From positions 1 through 64,000 of the forward strand of contig CAIVEI010000124.1 of assembly GCA_903904835.1 (NCBI GenBank): 64,000 nucleotides of DNA, read 5' to 3'. The notes beneath the pieces are model-generated. The model saw only the letters and a program-made list of their open reading frames with translations, searched no databases and had not been told where the DNA came from. Source of the DNA: an uncultured Schlesneria sp. Its GTDB lineage: Bacteria > Planctomycetota > Planctomycetia > Planctomycetales > Planctomycetaceae. This document shows positions 8,728 to 16,568 of the stretch, piece after piece. The position numbers were made by a program, and so were the translations under genes. Position 1 is the stretch's first letter. Every line of letters starts with the position of its first letter.

Positions 8728-10209
8728 CTAACCAATCAATTCCGCGATCGGTTTTCCGTGGTCGACGATGGGGGTTGGTCGGCCGTTGAAGTCTCGGATC
8801 AGGGTTGTTGAGGCTTCGATCCCTAAGTGATGATAGATCGTGGCGAGGAAGTCGCCGGGGCCGCAGATTCTTTCGATGACGTCTTCGCCTCGTTTGTCTG
8901 TCGCGCCGATGAATTTGCCGTGTTGGATGCCGCCGCCGGCCCAGATATTTGAAAAAGCTCGGGGCCAGTGGTCTCGACCTGGTTGCTTGGTTCCGGCGGG
9001 GGCGCTGGCGTCTCCTGCGCCGGTGCTGGCGTCGTAATTCACCTTGGGGGTGCGACCGAATTCGCCTGTGACGACCACAAGCACTCGTTTGTCGAGGCCT
9101 CGTTCGTAGATGTCTTCGATCAGGGCTGAGACTGCTTGATCATACGCGGCGGACCGGAATCGCATGGCGTCGAAGACGTGGTGATTGACGGCGTGGTCGT
9201 CCCAGTTATGGACTCGTCCGCACAGAGGGCCACTCAGGCTGGTGGTCATCACTTCGACTCCTGCTTCCACCAGGCGTCTGGACAAGAGCAGTTGCTGGCC
9301 CCAGGAATTGCGGCCGTAACGGTCGCGGGTTCGGTTGTCTTCCTTGCTGAGATCAAACGCTTCTTTGGTGGCGGGATTGGTTAGCAGCGTCATCGCCTGT
9401 GTTTCAAATTCGTCGAGGGCCGCCAGTTCCCCTTGTTGATCGAATGCTCGTTCCAGCGTGTCGAGATTGCGACGCAGGTTGGCTCGTCGACTCAGTCGTT
9501 TGACTTCGCCGGTATTCGAAAGACCAATGTTCGGTACGGAAAAACTCGGTGAGTTCGGGTCACCTGAAACGGTGAAGGGGGAATAGGCGTCGCCCAGGTA
9601 GGCGGGGCCGTTGTATTCCAGGGGTGGATTGATGCCGCAGTAAGCGGGTAACGGATTCTGACGTGGACCGCTTTGTGACCGCAGATAGTTAGCAACGGTC
9701 ATCCAGTCGGGGAATTTCGGTTTCGGTTTGTCGCGGGTATCGGGATCGCCGGAGAGTAACTGCATTGAGCCAGCCGGATGTCCTCCCGCTGTCTGCTGCA
9801 TGGATCTCAGTACCGTGAACTTGTCGGCGATGGCCGCCTGCATCGGCAGCAGTTCGGTGAAATGCAGGCCAGGGACCTTGGTGGGGATGGTACCAAACGG
9901 ACCACGGTATTCACTCGCCGCTAAGGGCTTGGGATCGTAGGAATCGATGTGCGAACAGCCACCCGGCTGCCAGACCATGATCACGGCGGTCTTTTCACAA
10001 TTCGCTTTCGTGGCATCGTTGGCATACAGCGAACTCTGTGCTCGCAACTTCGAAAGGTGCGGCAGGCTGAGTGTCGCAAAGCCCGCAAGACCGGCTTGCA
10101 GGAACGTGCGTCGATTGCCTGAGTCATTCAGAATGGGGCCAGGGCAGACGCCGCGATTCCGATCGCGCTGAGAATTTTTCATCGTGTTCGAATTATTTAA
10201 AGAAGTCAT
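8728..10209 (-). CDS. DUF1501 family protein (exported, sulfatase/phosphatase fold-like)
   Basis: A 493-residue DUF1501 protein, about the usual length. The N-terminus carries a twin-arginine-type signal: NRRTFLQAGLAGFATLSLPH at about residues 32-51, predicting folded export. Family features include the WQPGGCSHIDSYDPKP segment after the signal, VLRSMQQTAGGHPAGSMQLLSG, and the late VLVVVTGEFGRTPKVN and GRDHWPRAFSNIWAGGGI motifs. The biochemical role of DUF1501 is not established; the fold is alkaline phosphatase/sulfatase-like. The start ATG at 10209 overlaps the stop of the PPC gene (10206) by 4 bases. It is therefore the last gene of the operon 14940-8728, a characteristic planctomycete arrangement. 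Confidence 0.9.
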   Translation of the reverse strand: MTSLNNSNTMKNSQRDRNRGVCPGPILNDSGNRRTFLQAGLAGFATLSLPHLSKLRAQSSLYANDATKANCEKTAVIMVWQPGGCSHIDSYDPKPLAASEYRGPFGTIPTKVPGLHFTELLPMQAAIADKFTVLRSMQQTAGGHPAGSMQLLSGDPDTRDKPKPKFPDWMTVANYLRSQSGPRQNPLPAYCGINPPLEYNGPAYLGDAYSPFTVSGDPNSPSFSVPNIGLSNTGEVKRLSRRANLRRNLDTLERAFDQQGELAALDEFETQAMTLLTNPATKEAFDLSKEDNRTRDRYGRNSWGQQLLLSRRLVEAGVEVMTTSLSGPLCGRVHNWDDHAVNHHVFDAMRFRSAAYDQAVSALIEDIYERGLDKRVLVVVTGEFGRTPKVNYDASTGAGDASAPAGTKQPGRDHWPRAFSNIWAGGGIQHGKFIGATDKRGEDVIERICGPGDFLATIYHHLGIEASTTLIRDFNGRPTPIVDHGKPIAELIG

Positions 10210-12665
10210 TTTTTCTCCATTGGCTTCACGCGAATGGTCATCGGCTCTGAAACCACAATGTCGACAAGATCGACGGGCTTTGCCACTTCGATCGCTTTGT
10301 TCAGTCGTTCAGTTGCCGCTGCCAGTTCTGCTTCTGCCGCTTTCTGCCTTGCCGTAACCGCCTCAATGGTCTTATCGACCTCGGCCTTGGTTTCCACGGA
10401 GGCTGCTTGTGCTTCGTCGCTCAATTTCTTGACTTCGGCGTCGAGCGATCCCTTTTCCTCCTCCGCCTTCTTCTTGGCTTCTTCGGCGGCGGTGACCGCC
10501 TGAAGATTTCGACGGTATTTCGCGACGGCACTGCCGTAAAAACCAATCACGTAGTCGCCCGGTGGTGTTTTCAAGGCTGCCGTATCGAGCACGGCGTTTG
10601 AGGTCTCCACGTTCAGCGGCATTTCAAACTGCGGCGTTTGTTCGAAGCCGGCTCCAAAGGTTCTCAATTGCATGGCAGAACCTGAGAATTCGCTGCGGCG
10701 AACCTGTACCAGCGGGATCGTCAGCTTTTCACCTGCAACGACTTCAAACACATTCGTTCCCGCAGGGGCAATCGAGATCGGGGCGAAGTCAAAACCACTC
10801 ACCGAAACCGGCACGTCTGCCAGCAATCGTGTTTTGGGAATCTCGTTCCAGGCATCGGGGATCGGCCAGGCCATTGATGCGAGACGGCAGGGGTGTGTGA
10901 CTGAAGTTCCGTTGATCTCGGCTCGGCCCGTGAATCTGGCGGAGGCCAGAGACCGAGGAGCATCCTGATGAGCGGTGATCAACATGATGCCCCGTGACTT
11001 TCCTGCAGGGATTTTCAAACCCTTGGCGGTCACTCCTTCCGGCAGGTCATCCATCGTCAGTTCAATCTCGCCGTCAAACCCGTCACGCCGGACGGCGACA
11101 ACTTCCAGGGCCATCGTGGAACCACCTCGCAAGGCGATCGGTTTCGACAGAGCGTTGCGATCACCGTTTCGAAGTTCCATATGCAATGCCCAGGCGACCA
11201 CGGCGAAGTCAGGAGCCGCCTTGCGAATCACCAGTCGGTAGACGTTGCGGGGATCTTTGCGTGTCGCGCCAAACAGGTCGGTCAGTTGCAGCCGGTGGAT
11301 GCCATCCTCTTTGATTTCCAGCTTCGCCAGAAAGTCGGCGGAACCGGCATCGAAGGGAGGCCCATCGTACGCATAGCCGTTACTGGAAACCTTGACGGGG
11401 CTGGGGATGTCACTGAATTCCGCGACATCGGTCAGCTTTTCTTTACCATCCACGACGGAGACATGCTGGACGAGAGCGGCCGGATCGGTTGGTAACCCGA
11501 AACGTTCGGAGGCGATTTCAACCCACCAGACATCTCCCTTTTTCGCTTCAAACTCATAAACGTCGACATCGGCAGCGGGGAAGAAACTGCCGGCAATATT
11601 ACAGGGGAGCGAGATCTTCTGGACTTGAGTCCCGTTGTTGTTCGGCTCGATCTCAGCCGTTTCTGCCTGATCGCGAAGACCTTCAGGTGGCCAGGAAAAC
11701 GAACTGACCTTTTTGGTTGATGGTTGCCGGACAATCGGTTCACCAGCTGGCAATTCCATTAAGGCGAGGCGGTAGAAGTAAGCGGGGCCACCTCCATAGG
11801 TGAGTTCATGGACCTTGATGACATACTTTCCATCGTCGGGAACGGTAAAGTCCAGCACGCCGCTGGTTCTTTCGACCTTCAGATCATTCCCGGCGGCGTT
11901 GGCCACGATCAGCACGGCATCCAGTTTTGAATCGATGCCGCGTGAGGCGCAATCGACAACGATTCGCTGGCCCTTACGCGCTTCGAAGATGTAGTGATCA
12001 ACGGCTCGTGCAGTCATGACAGCGTTGCAGATGGAATTCAACTTCAGTTCCATCGCATTGGCTAATGTCGTGTTGGGTTTTAAGCGAGTCACTTCGGGTA
12101 ATGTCCCGACAGTAAAAGCCCGCGATGACGAAATTCCCAATCGGGTCGCGAGTCGGGCCTCATAAAGGCCGGTGGGAATCTCTGCGGGGATCGTGACGAC
12201 ATACTGGTTCGGTTCAACCTGTCCCGCCGCATTCCGTTTCTGTCGTGCAAAGATCCGGCGATCCGAGAAGACCAGTTCTTCGATCTCATCAATGTTTTCG
12301 CCGGTGATGGTGATTTCGACCTGGGAACCGACGGTTCCTCCCATGGGCATCGTGGTGAGCAGTCGAGGAGCAGGGAGGCAGACCGATTGAGCGAATGCCA
12401 CCCGATCGGACAGGCATGTTCCGATGCAGATTGCGGCCATGAACAGAGCAACGATTTGGCGGTGGAATGTTGCCGTCTCACGTAGCGGAGGCTTCCAGCC
12501 TCCGAGGATTTCTTTTCGTAATGGAGGCTTCCAGCCTCCGCTTAAACGTTTTATCGGTGGCTGGAAGCCCCCGCTACATTCCGCATCAACGCGCGAACGA
12601 TCATCCAATTCTGAACCCGTCGTGCGACGCGAATAAACCGGCTGTGGCGGGCGAAAAATATCCAT
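10206..12665 (-). CDS. Exported PPC-domain protein (pre-peptidase C-terminal domain)
   Basis: About 819 residues from the ATG at 12665. The mature part has an IPT/Ig-like segment (GGTVGSQVEITITGENIDE), then two PPC-type beta domains marked by HYIFEARKGQRIVVDCASR (about 220-240) and DVYEFEAKKGDVWWVEIASE (about 375-395). Further beta domains follow, then a Lys/Glu/Ala-rich coiled coil (about 735-800). A signal peptide lies at about residues 72-95 (IVALFMAAICIGTCLS), so the first about 65 residues are suspicious. They encode GGFQPP and GGWKPPLR units that come from a dispersed DNA repeat at 12484-12580. The true start may be internal. The gene lies 10 bases after the DUF1549 gene and overlaps the DUF1501 gene. 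It probably acts on the cell surface or in the periplasm. Confidence 0.8.
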   Translation of the reverse strand: MDIFRPPQPVYSRRTTGSELDDRSRVDAECSGGFQPPIKRLSGGWKPPLRKEILGGWKPPLRETATFHRQIVALFMAAICIGTCLSDRVAFAQSVCLPAPRLLTTMPMGGTVGSQVEITITGENIDEIEELVFSDRRIFARQKRNAAGQVEPNQYVVTIPAEIPTGLYEARLATRLGISSSRAFTVGTLPEVTRLKPNTTLANAMELKLNSICNAVMTARAVDHYIFEARKGQRIVVDCASRGIDSKLDAVLIVANAAGNDLKVERTSGVLDFTVPDDGKYVIKVHELTYGGGPAYFYRLALMELPAGEPIVRQPSTKKVSSFSWPPEGLRDQAETAEIEPNNNGTQVQKISLPCNIAGSFFPAADVDVYEFEAKKGDVWWVEIASERFGLPTDPAALVQHVSVVDGKEKLTDVAEFSDIPSPVKVSSNGYAYDGPPFDAGSADFLAKLEIKEDGIHRLQLTDLFGATRKDPRNVYRLVIRKAAPDFAVVAWALHMELRNGDRNALSKPIALRGGSTMALEVVAVRRDGFDGEIELTMDDLPEGVTAKGLKIPAGKSRGIMLITAHQDAPRSLASARFTGRAEINGTSVTHPCRLASMAWPIPDAWNEIPKTRLLADVPVSVSGFDFAPISIAPAGTNVFEVVAGEKLTIPLVQVRRSEFSGSAMQLRTFGAGFEQTPQFEMPLNVETSNAVLDTAALKTPPGDYVIGFYGSAVAKYRRNLQAVTAAEEAKKKAEEEKGSLDAEVKKLSDEAQAASVETKAEVDKTIEAVTARQKAAEAELAAATERLNKAIEVAKPVDLVDIVVSEPMTIRVKPMEKK
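12484..12580. repeat. Three 'ggaggcttccagcctcc' palindromic repeats inside a coding frame
   Basis: Units lie at about 12484-12508 and 12522-12546 (each ggaggcttccagcctcc) and 12554-12578 (ggtggctggaagcccccg, diverged). They are near-palindromes and form hairpins. Read on the minus strand in the PPC gene they give GGWKPPLR twice and GGFQPP once. The repeat either inserted into the 5' end of the gene or lies in an untranslated leader. Confidence 0.75.
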
Positions 12666-12675
12666 CAACGTGCGC

Positions 12676-14940
12676 CTAATGATTGAATAAGAATTCTTTA
12701 GTATTAATGAGAGCCCAGATCAGGTCCTGATAACTTTCCTGATTCGGTTTCTGACCAGCAATGGGTTTGCCTTCTGTATCGACCTGCGATTCCGTCAGAA
12801 AATCGATGGCGGTTTTGCGTTCTTCTGAGCGTGGCTCGCGAGCGAATGCCGCCAGGTATAATTCGCTGACCTTCGCTTCGATCGGTCGGTCGTCTTTGGC
12901 CAGTCGATCGGCTCGTCCGTTGGGTGTCGCCAGTTTCGACTTGATGTCAGACGAATTTATCAGATGCAGGCTTTGAGCCAGGCTGGAGGATTGAACTCGT
13001 TCGCATTCACAGACGCTTTCACCTTCTGGACGACCAAAGACACGCAAGAAGGGGGACGACCTGTTGTAGCTGTTGTCGGGGAGTGCGATCGCTTTGGTGC
13101 CGGGTGGCAGATTTGCGAAATCGGTCTGGCTCCCCAGCATGCGGTCAACCGCGTCGAGCAGCACTTCGGCCTGCAAGCGTTTCGGGTAAAACCGTGAGTA
13201 GTTCTGGCGATCGACAAGGTTGTATTGGTTAGGAACTTCGCTCAGTTGATAGGCGTTCGATCGTGTGATGACGCGGACCAGTTCTTTCAGATCGAAGCCA
13301 CTGTTAATGAAGTGTTTTTCTAACGCGGACAGCAGCACGGGATTCGTGGGGGGGTTGGTGTCGCGGATATCGTCTTCGGGTTCGATCAGTCCTCGCTGGA
13401 AGAAATGCTTCCAGTAACGATTGACGAGTGCCTTGGCGAAGAACGGATTGGTTTTGGAACCCATCCAGTCGGCCAGTCTCAGGCGGGGGTCGTCGTCAGC
13501 GGTGATGGCGGGTATGGGATCGCCAAGCGCGGCGGGAACGAGAGCCGCTCCCGTCTTGACGTTGGTGGCGACCGCGAGTCCTCGCTTGTGGAAGATCATA
13601 TCTTCACCACGGGTCGATGACGGTTTTCGTCCGACCTGGCTGAAGAAGGCGGTCAAGGAGTAATAATCGTCCTGGCTCCAGCGTTCGAAAGGATGGTGAT
13701 GGCACTGGGCGCATTGCATCCGCACGCCGAGAAATAGCTGAGCAACGTCTTCGATTTGCTGCTTGGGGTCTTTGACTCGCTTGTACCAGGCGACAGGGGG
13801 ATTCCCGATCACGGTTCCGGTGGCGGCGAGAAGTTCCCGCACGAACTGATCGTAGGGTTTGTTGGCGAGCAGGCTGTCGCGGACCCAGGAATGGAAGGCA
13901 AAGTTGGAAACGATATCGCTCGTGTCATCCCGGCGATTTTTCAGCAAAGCGGTCCATTTCCCGGCAAAATAATCGGCGTAGTCCGAGCTTTGCAGCAGCA
14001 GATCAATCGTTTTGTCCCGTTTGTTTTCATCATTGCTGGAGTGGAACTGCTGGACCTCTTCTTCCGTCGGAAGCCGTCCTGCGATATCGAGGGTGACTCG
14101 ACGAAGGAACGTAGCGTCGTCGCAGAGGGGGGAAGGGGGGACACCAATTTCCTTGAGGTTCGCGAAAACAAGTTCATCGACGAATGTTTTCGCCGGAGGG
14201 AGGCTTTCGACGGGTGCTCCTAAAGGGATCGAAACGCTGAAAACAGCGACTTTCCCCTGATAGCGAACCATAATGGCGACGTTGCCCGTGATATCGAGAA
14301 CTTTGACCAGCCCGTTGCCTGAGACTTCCGCCATGGCTCGGTCATTGGATTCGTATAAGGCCAGTTCCGTGACATCGCGATCGGACCCATCGGAATAGTG
14401 TGCGATCACCGTCAACTGTTGTTCGGCATGACGCTGAATGGAACCACGATCCGGCTTCACATCGAACGAGACAAATTTCGGAGTGATTTCGGTGTCAAGG
14501 TTCGCACCTTGCCGAATCCAGTCACGCAGCAGTTCATAGCTTTTGGAACTGGGATGCAGTCGAGCTCCACCCCCGTGAGGAAGTTGGCCGGATGCCTTCA
14601 ACAGCAGCAGGCTGCGATCGGGAGCGGAGGAAAACAGTCGTCGCCCGCGAGACTCTTTCACCAGGTGCTCAAAATCCTCGCGCGGTTCAAATCCCAGCAG
14701 TGAAAGTTGAAATCCATTCTGGCCGTTTCCCGCCTTGGCATGGCAGACGCCGGCATTACAGCCCGCCTTTGTCATGACCTGAACGACATCGTTCACAAAA
14801 CTGACCGGTCGGTCGTCAGCACAAGCGGTCGGGGGTGCCGAGATCAGCCCAAGGCAAAAACAAAGAATCCCCGCGAACGAAGTGATCGTACTTCGCCGCA
14901 GAAAATCATCTCGGAAGTTGGTGTAAGCAATTAAACGCAT
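12676..14940 (-). CDS. DUF1549/DUF1553 domain protein with c-type heme-like motif
   Basis: A 754-residue exported protein; ATG at 14940. A signal peptide (about residues 17-42) is followed by GCNAGVCHAKAGNGQNGF, whose CxxxCH resembles a variant heme-attachment site of planctomycete cytochromes. A BIG2/Ig-like domain spans about 155-240 (FDVKPDRGSIQRHAEQQLTV). DUF1549 follows from about 250 (FVDELVFANLKEIGVP...RVTLDIAGRLPTEEEVQ) and includes MQCAQCHHHPFERWSQDDYY at about 410-430, another CxxCH. DUF1553 follows from about 485 (FFAKALVNRYWKHFFQRGLIEPEDD). It is first gene of the three-gene operon with the PPC and DUF1501 proteins. Role unproven; a surface redox or polymer-degradation complex has been suggested for such clusters. 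Confidence 0.9.
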   Translation of the reverse strand: MRLIAYTNFRDDFLRRSTITSFAGILCFCLGLISAPPTACADDRPVSFVNDVVQVMTKAGCNAGVCHAKAGNGQNGFQLSLLGFEPREDFEHLVKESRGRRLFSSAPDRSLLLLKASGQLPHGGGARLHPSSKSYELLRDWIRQGANLDTEITPKFVSFDVKPDRGSIQRHAEQQLTVIAHYSDGSDRDVTELALYESNDRAMAEVSGNGLVKVLDITGNVAIMVRYQGKVAVFSVSIPLGAPVESLPPAKTFVDELVFANLKEIGVPPSPLCDDATFLRRVTLDIAGRLPTEEEVQQFHSSNDENKRDKTIDLLLQSSDYADYFAGKWTALLKNRRDDTSDIVSNFAFHSWVRDSLLANKPYDQFVRELLAATGTVIGNPPVAWYKRVKDPKQQIEDVAQLFLGVRMQCAQCHHHPFERWSQDDYYSLTAFFSQVGRKPSSTRGEDMIFHKRGLAVATNVKTGAALVPAALGDPIPAITADDDPRLRLADWMGSKTNPFFAKALVNRYWKHFFQRGLIEPEDDIRDTNPPTNPVLLSALEKHFINSGFDLKELVRVITRSNAYQLSEVPNQYNLVDRQNYSRFYPKRLQAEVLLDAVDRMLGSQTDFANLPPGTKAIALPDNSYNRSSPFLRVFGRPEGESVCECERVQSSSLAQSLHLINSSDIKSKLATPNGRADRLAKDDRPIEAKVSELYLAAFAREPRSEERKTAIDFLTESQVDTEGKPIAGQKPNQESYQDLIWALINTKEFLFNH

Positions 14941-15425
14941 CAAAGAACGCTAACATGTTGGTTCAACTCAAGTCAACTTCGGCTTTGCCCGTAACTTCCC
15001 GACATACGGAAAGCCGACTTGCAACAGTCTGCGTTCACAACCTTGCGCGACATTCACGAATCACAGTGAAGACTTTGAAACAAGGCACAGAGGACACGGA
15101 GATGGAGGAGCAGGAGAAGAGATCCGAAAGGGAGCTTTTCCTCTTTGTTCCCGGTGCACTCTGTTTTAATCTCTTCGATTGCCCGGGTATTCGCACGCAA
15201 CACAGCCAATTTCAGTGAAAGAATCTGTCCGAAAGTTGTTCAGAAACGTTTCGGTCGCGCTGCGCTCAGAATTACGATGGACACCTGCAGTCATATTCTG
15301 CTGAGGATGCGGCGTGACGCAGTGGGTTAGCAGAACCTGCGCCTCAAAAAGAAGTCTGGTTGAGTTCGTTGGTTAATCGTGGGTAAAACCCCATTTCACA
15401 AACTCACAGAATCGCCATAAGTCAT
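14941..15425. other. Intergenic, promoter side of the DUF1549 operon
   Basis: About 485 bases without a gene. Short frames on the plus strand are compositionally unlike the neighbours. The operon promoter should lie in the first 150 bases, but I cannot assign a confident -35/-10 pair. Confidence 0.4.
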
Positions 15426-15484
15426 TAGCCGAGGCGGGGCTCGAACCCGCACGTCCTGTTACGGACACAGGATTTTAAGTCCTG
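15426..15484 (-). tRNA. tRNA-Leu(UAA) 3' half only (probable attachment-site remnant)
   Basis: On the minus strand there is an anticodon arm cagga-cttaaaa-tcctg (anticodon TAA), a class II variable arm (gtcc...ggac), a T arm gcggg-ttcgagc-cccgc and an acceptor 3' strand ctcggct. The matching 5' acceptor strand agccgag and a D arm are absent: the DNA upstream of the anticodon arm is unrelated. No CCA is encoded. A fragment from anticodon to 3' end is the usual duplicated segment at tRNA-integrated elements. Its orientation puts the chromosomal DUF1549 operon outside and the accessory genes (to the right) inside. Confidence 0.7.
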
Positions 15485-16139
15485 TTCCAGCCTCGTTGAC
15501 GTGGTATTGGGTTTATGTGGGAATGATGCTTAAACCCTTAAAAACAAGGTCAATCACGCGACTGACTCACCTGTGTTGCATTGTATTCGCATTGGTGTGA
15601 TACGGCCAGTGTTTGCAGAAGAATTGCAGAAGATTCCGCGATCTCGGGCCGGTATATCCTGGATCAATACATACATCTAAATAGGGTTTCGTCAAAAGAA
15701 GTATTGTTCGCGATTCTATGCGTGCCATTCGTGTTCCAAGAAATCAGGAACGCGGCCGCATTCCGGGCGGTGCATTTCACGTTTCGCGCATCAGTGTGCC
15801 GGACCGACGCAGGTCGGGCTGACCTATGCCGCGTCCTCTCACACGCGAATTTCCATCCTCGACACCGGGTTGCGACGTCTTGTGACAAGGGTCTGGAATC
15901 TTTGTGACAGCCCCGACAGCGACGTGACCCGGACGGAACGTCGCAAGTCATGGTAATTCATGGTGATAGCCAGATTTGGACATTCTTCGAATCGGATGAA
16001 TCCTTGGCCTTTCTTCTGTCGCAAGCGGCCCTCGTTGCGACACGGGGGGAAAGGTTAGAGAGACCAATCAAAATGATTGGCCTGCAAGTGGAATGCGAGC
16101 AAGTGCTCGCCCACGGACTCGTATTGAAGAGAACTCAAC
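15485..16139. other. Left end of accessory region, no clear gene
   Basis: There is no supportable gene. Open frames at 15581-15951 on both strands lack recognisable domains. Inverted motifs near 15795-15825 (accgacgcaggtcgggctgacc) could form a hairpin. The ParB-like gene starts at 16140. Confidence 0.4.
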
Positions 16140-16568
16140 ATGACGCATTCCATCCCGGCACTTGCCACAGAAATCCATCCGCTTGAATGGTTCATCTTGG
16201 ATGAGCATGAACTTGCCCGTCACGATGATCCGGAAAAGATTCGCCTTCACGGGCAGGACATGCTCGCCAAAGGCCAGCTTCAACCGGTCGGGGCAACCCA
16301 AGATCGGCGAATGATTTTCGGACACGGGCGATGGCTTTCTGCGAAATCGGCTGCGATCAAGACACTCGAAGTCAAAATCTTCCCGGCGACGCTGTCGGAG
16401 ACGCAGTTCAAGTTGATCCGTGCTTCAGAAAACCTGCACCGCAAAGAACTGACGTTTCACCGTAAATGGCAACTCGCCGTCGAGCTGATGACAGCGAATC
16501 CGACCTGGAGCCAAAAAACGCTCGCCGAACACCGTGTCGAGCGGCAGCAATCCATACAATGGCGATAA
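16140..16568 (+). CDS. ParB/Srx-like N-terminal domain protein, 3' truncated
   Basis: 142 codons. Residues about 12-110 form a ParB N-terminal-like domain: 'IHPLEWFILDEHELARH' with later GQLQPVGATQDRRMIFGHGRW, equivalent to the ParB G-x-x-QP...-I-x-GERRW pattern, and NLHRKELTFHRKWQLAVELM like the ENxxRxDLTP segment. ParB domains of this kind bind or hydrolyse CTP and serve in partition or plasmid regulation. The expected helix-turn-helix breaks off after WSQKTLAEH (about 16533), where the sequence switches to unrelated RVERQQSIQWR. That switch coincides with the truncated end of the convergent NACHT gene. The gene is therefore probably a fragment left by a rearrangement. Confidence 0.7.
   Translation: MTHSIPALATEIHPLEWFILDEHELARHDDPEKIRLHGQDMLAKGQLQPVGATQDRRMIFGHGRWLSAKSAAIKTLEVKIFPATLSETQFKLIRASENLHRKELTFHRKWQLAVELMTANPTWSQKTLAEHRVERQQSIQWR

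Noticed and set aside
15426-15484. Complete tRNA gene
   Set aside because: The 5' acceptor strand and D arm are missing; only the 3' half can be folded.
15581-15951. Overlapping frames on both strands in the left end of the island
   Set aside because: A weak resemblance to short transposase-like starts (GGAFHVSRIS) does not extend; no domain or start signal supports a gene.
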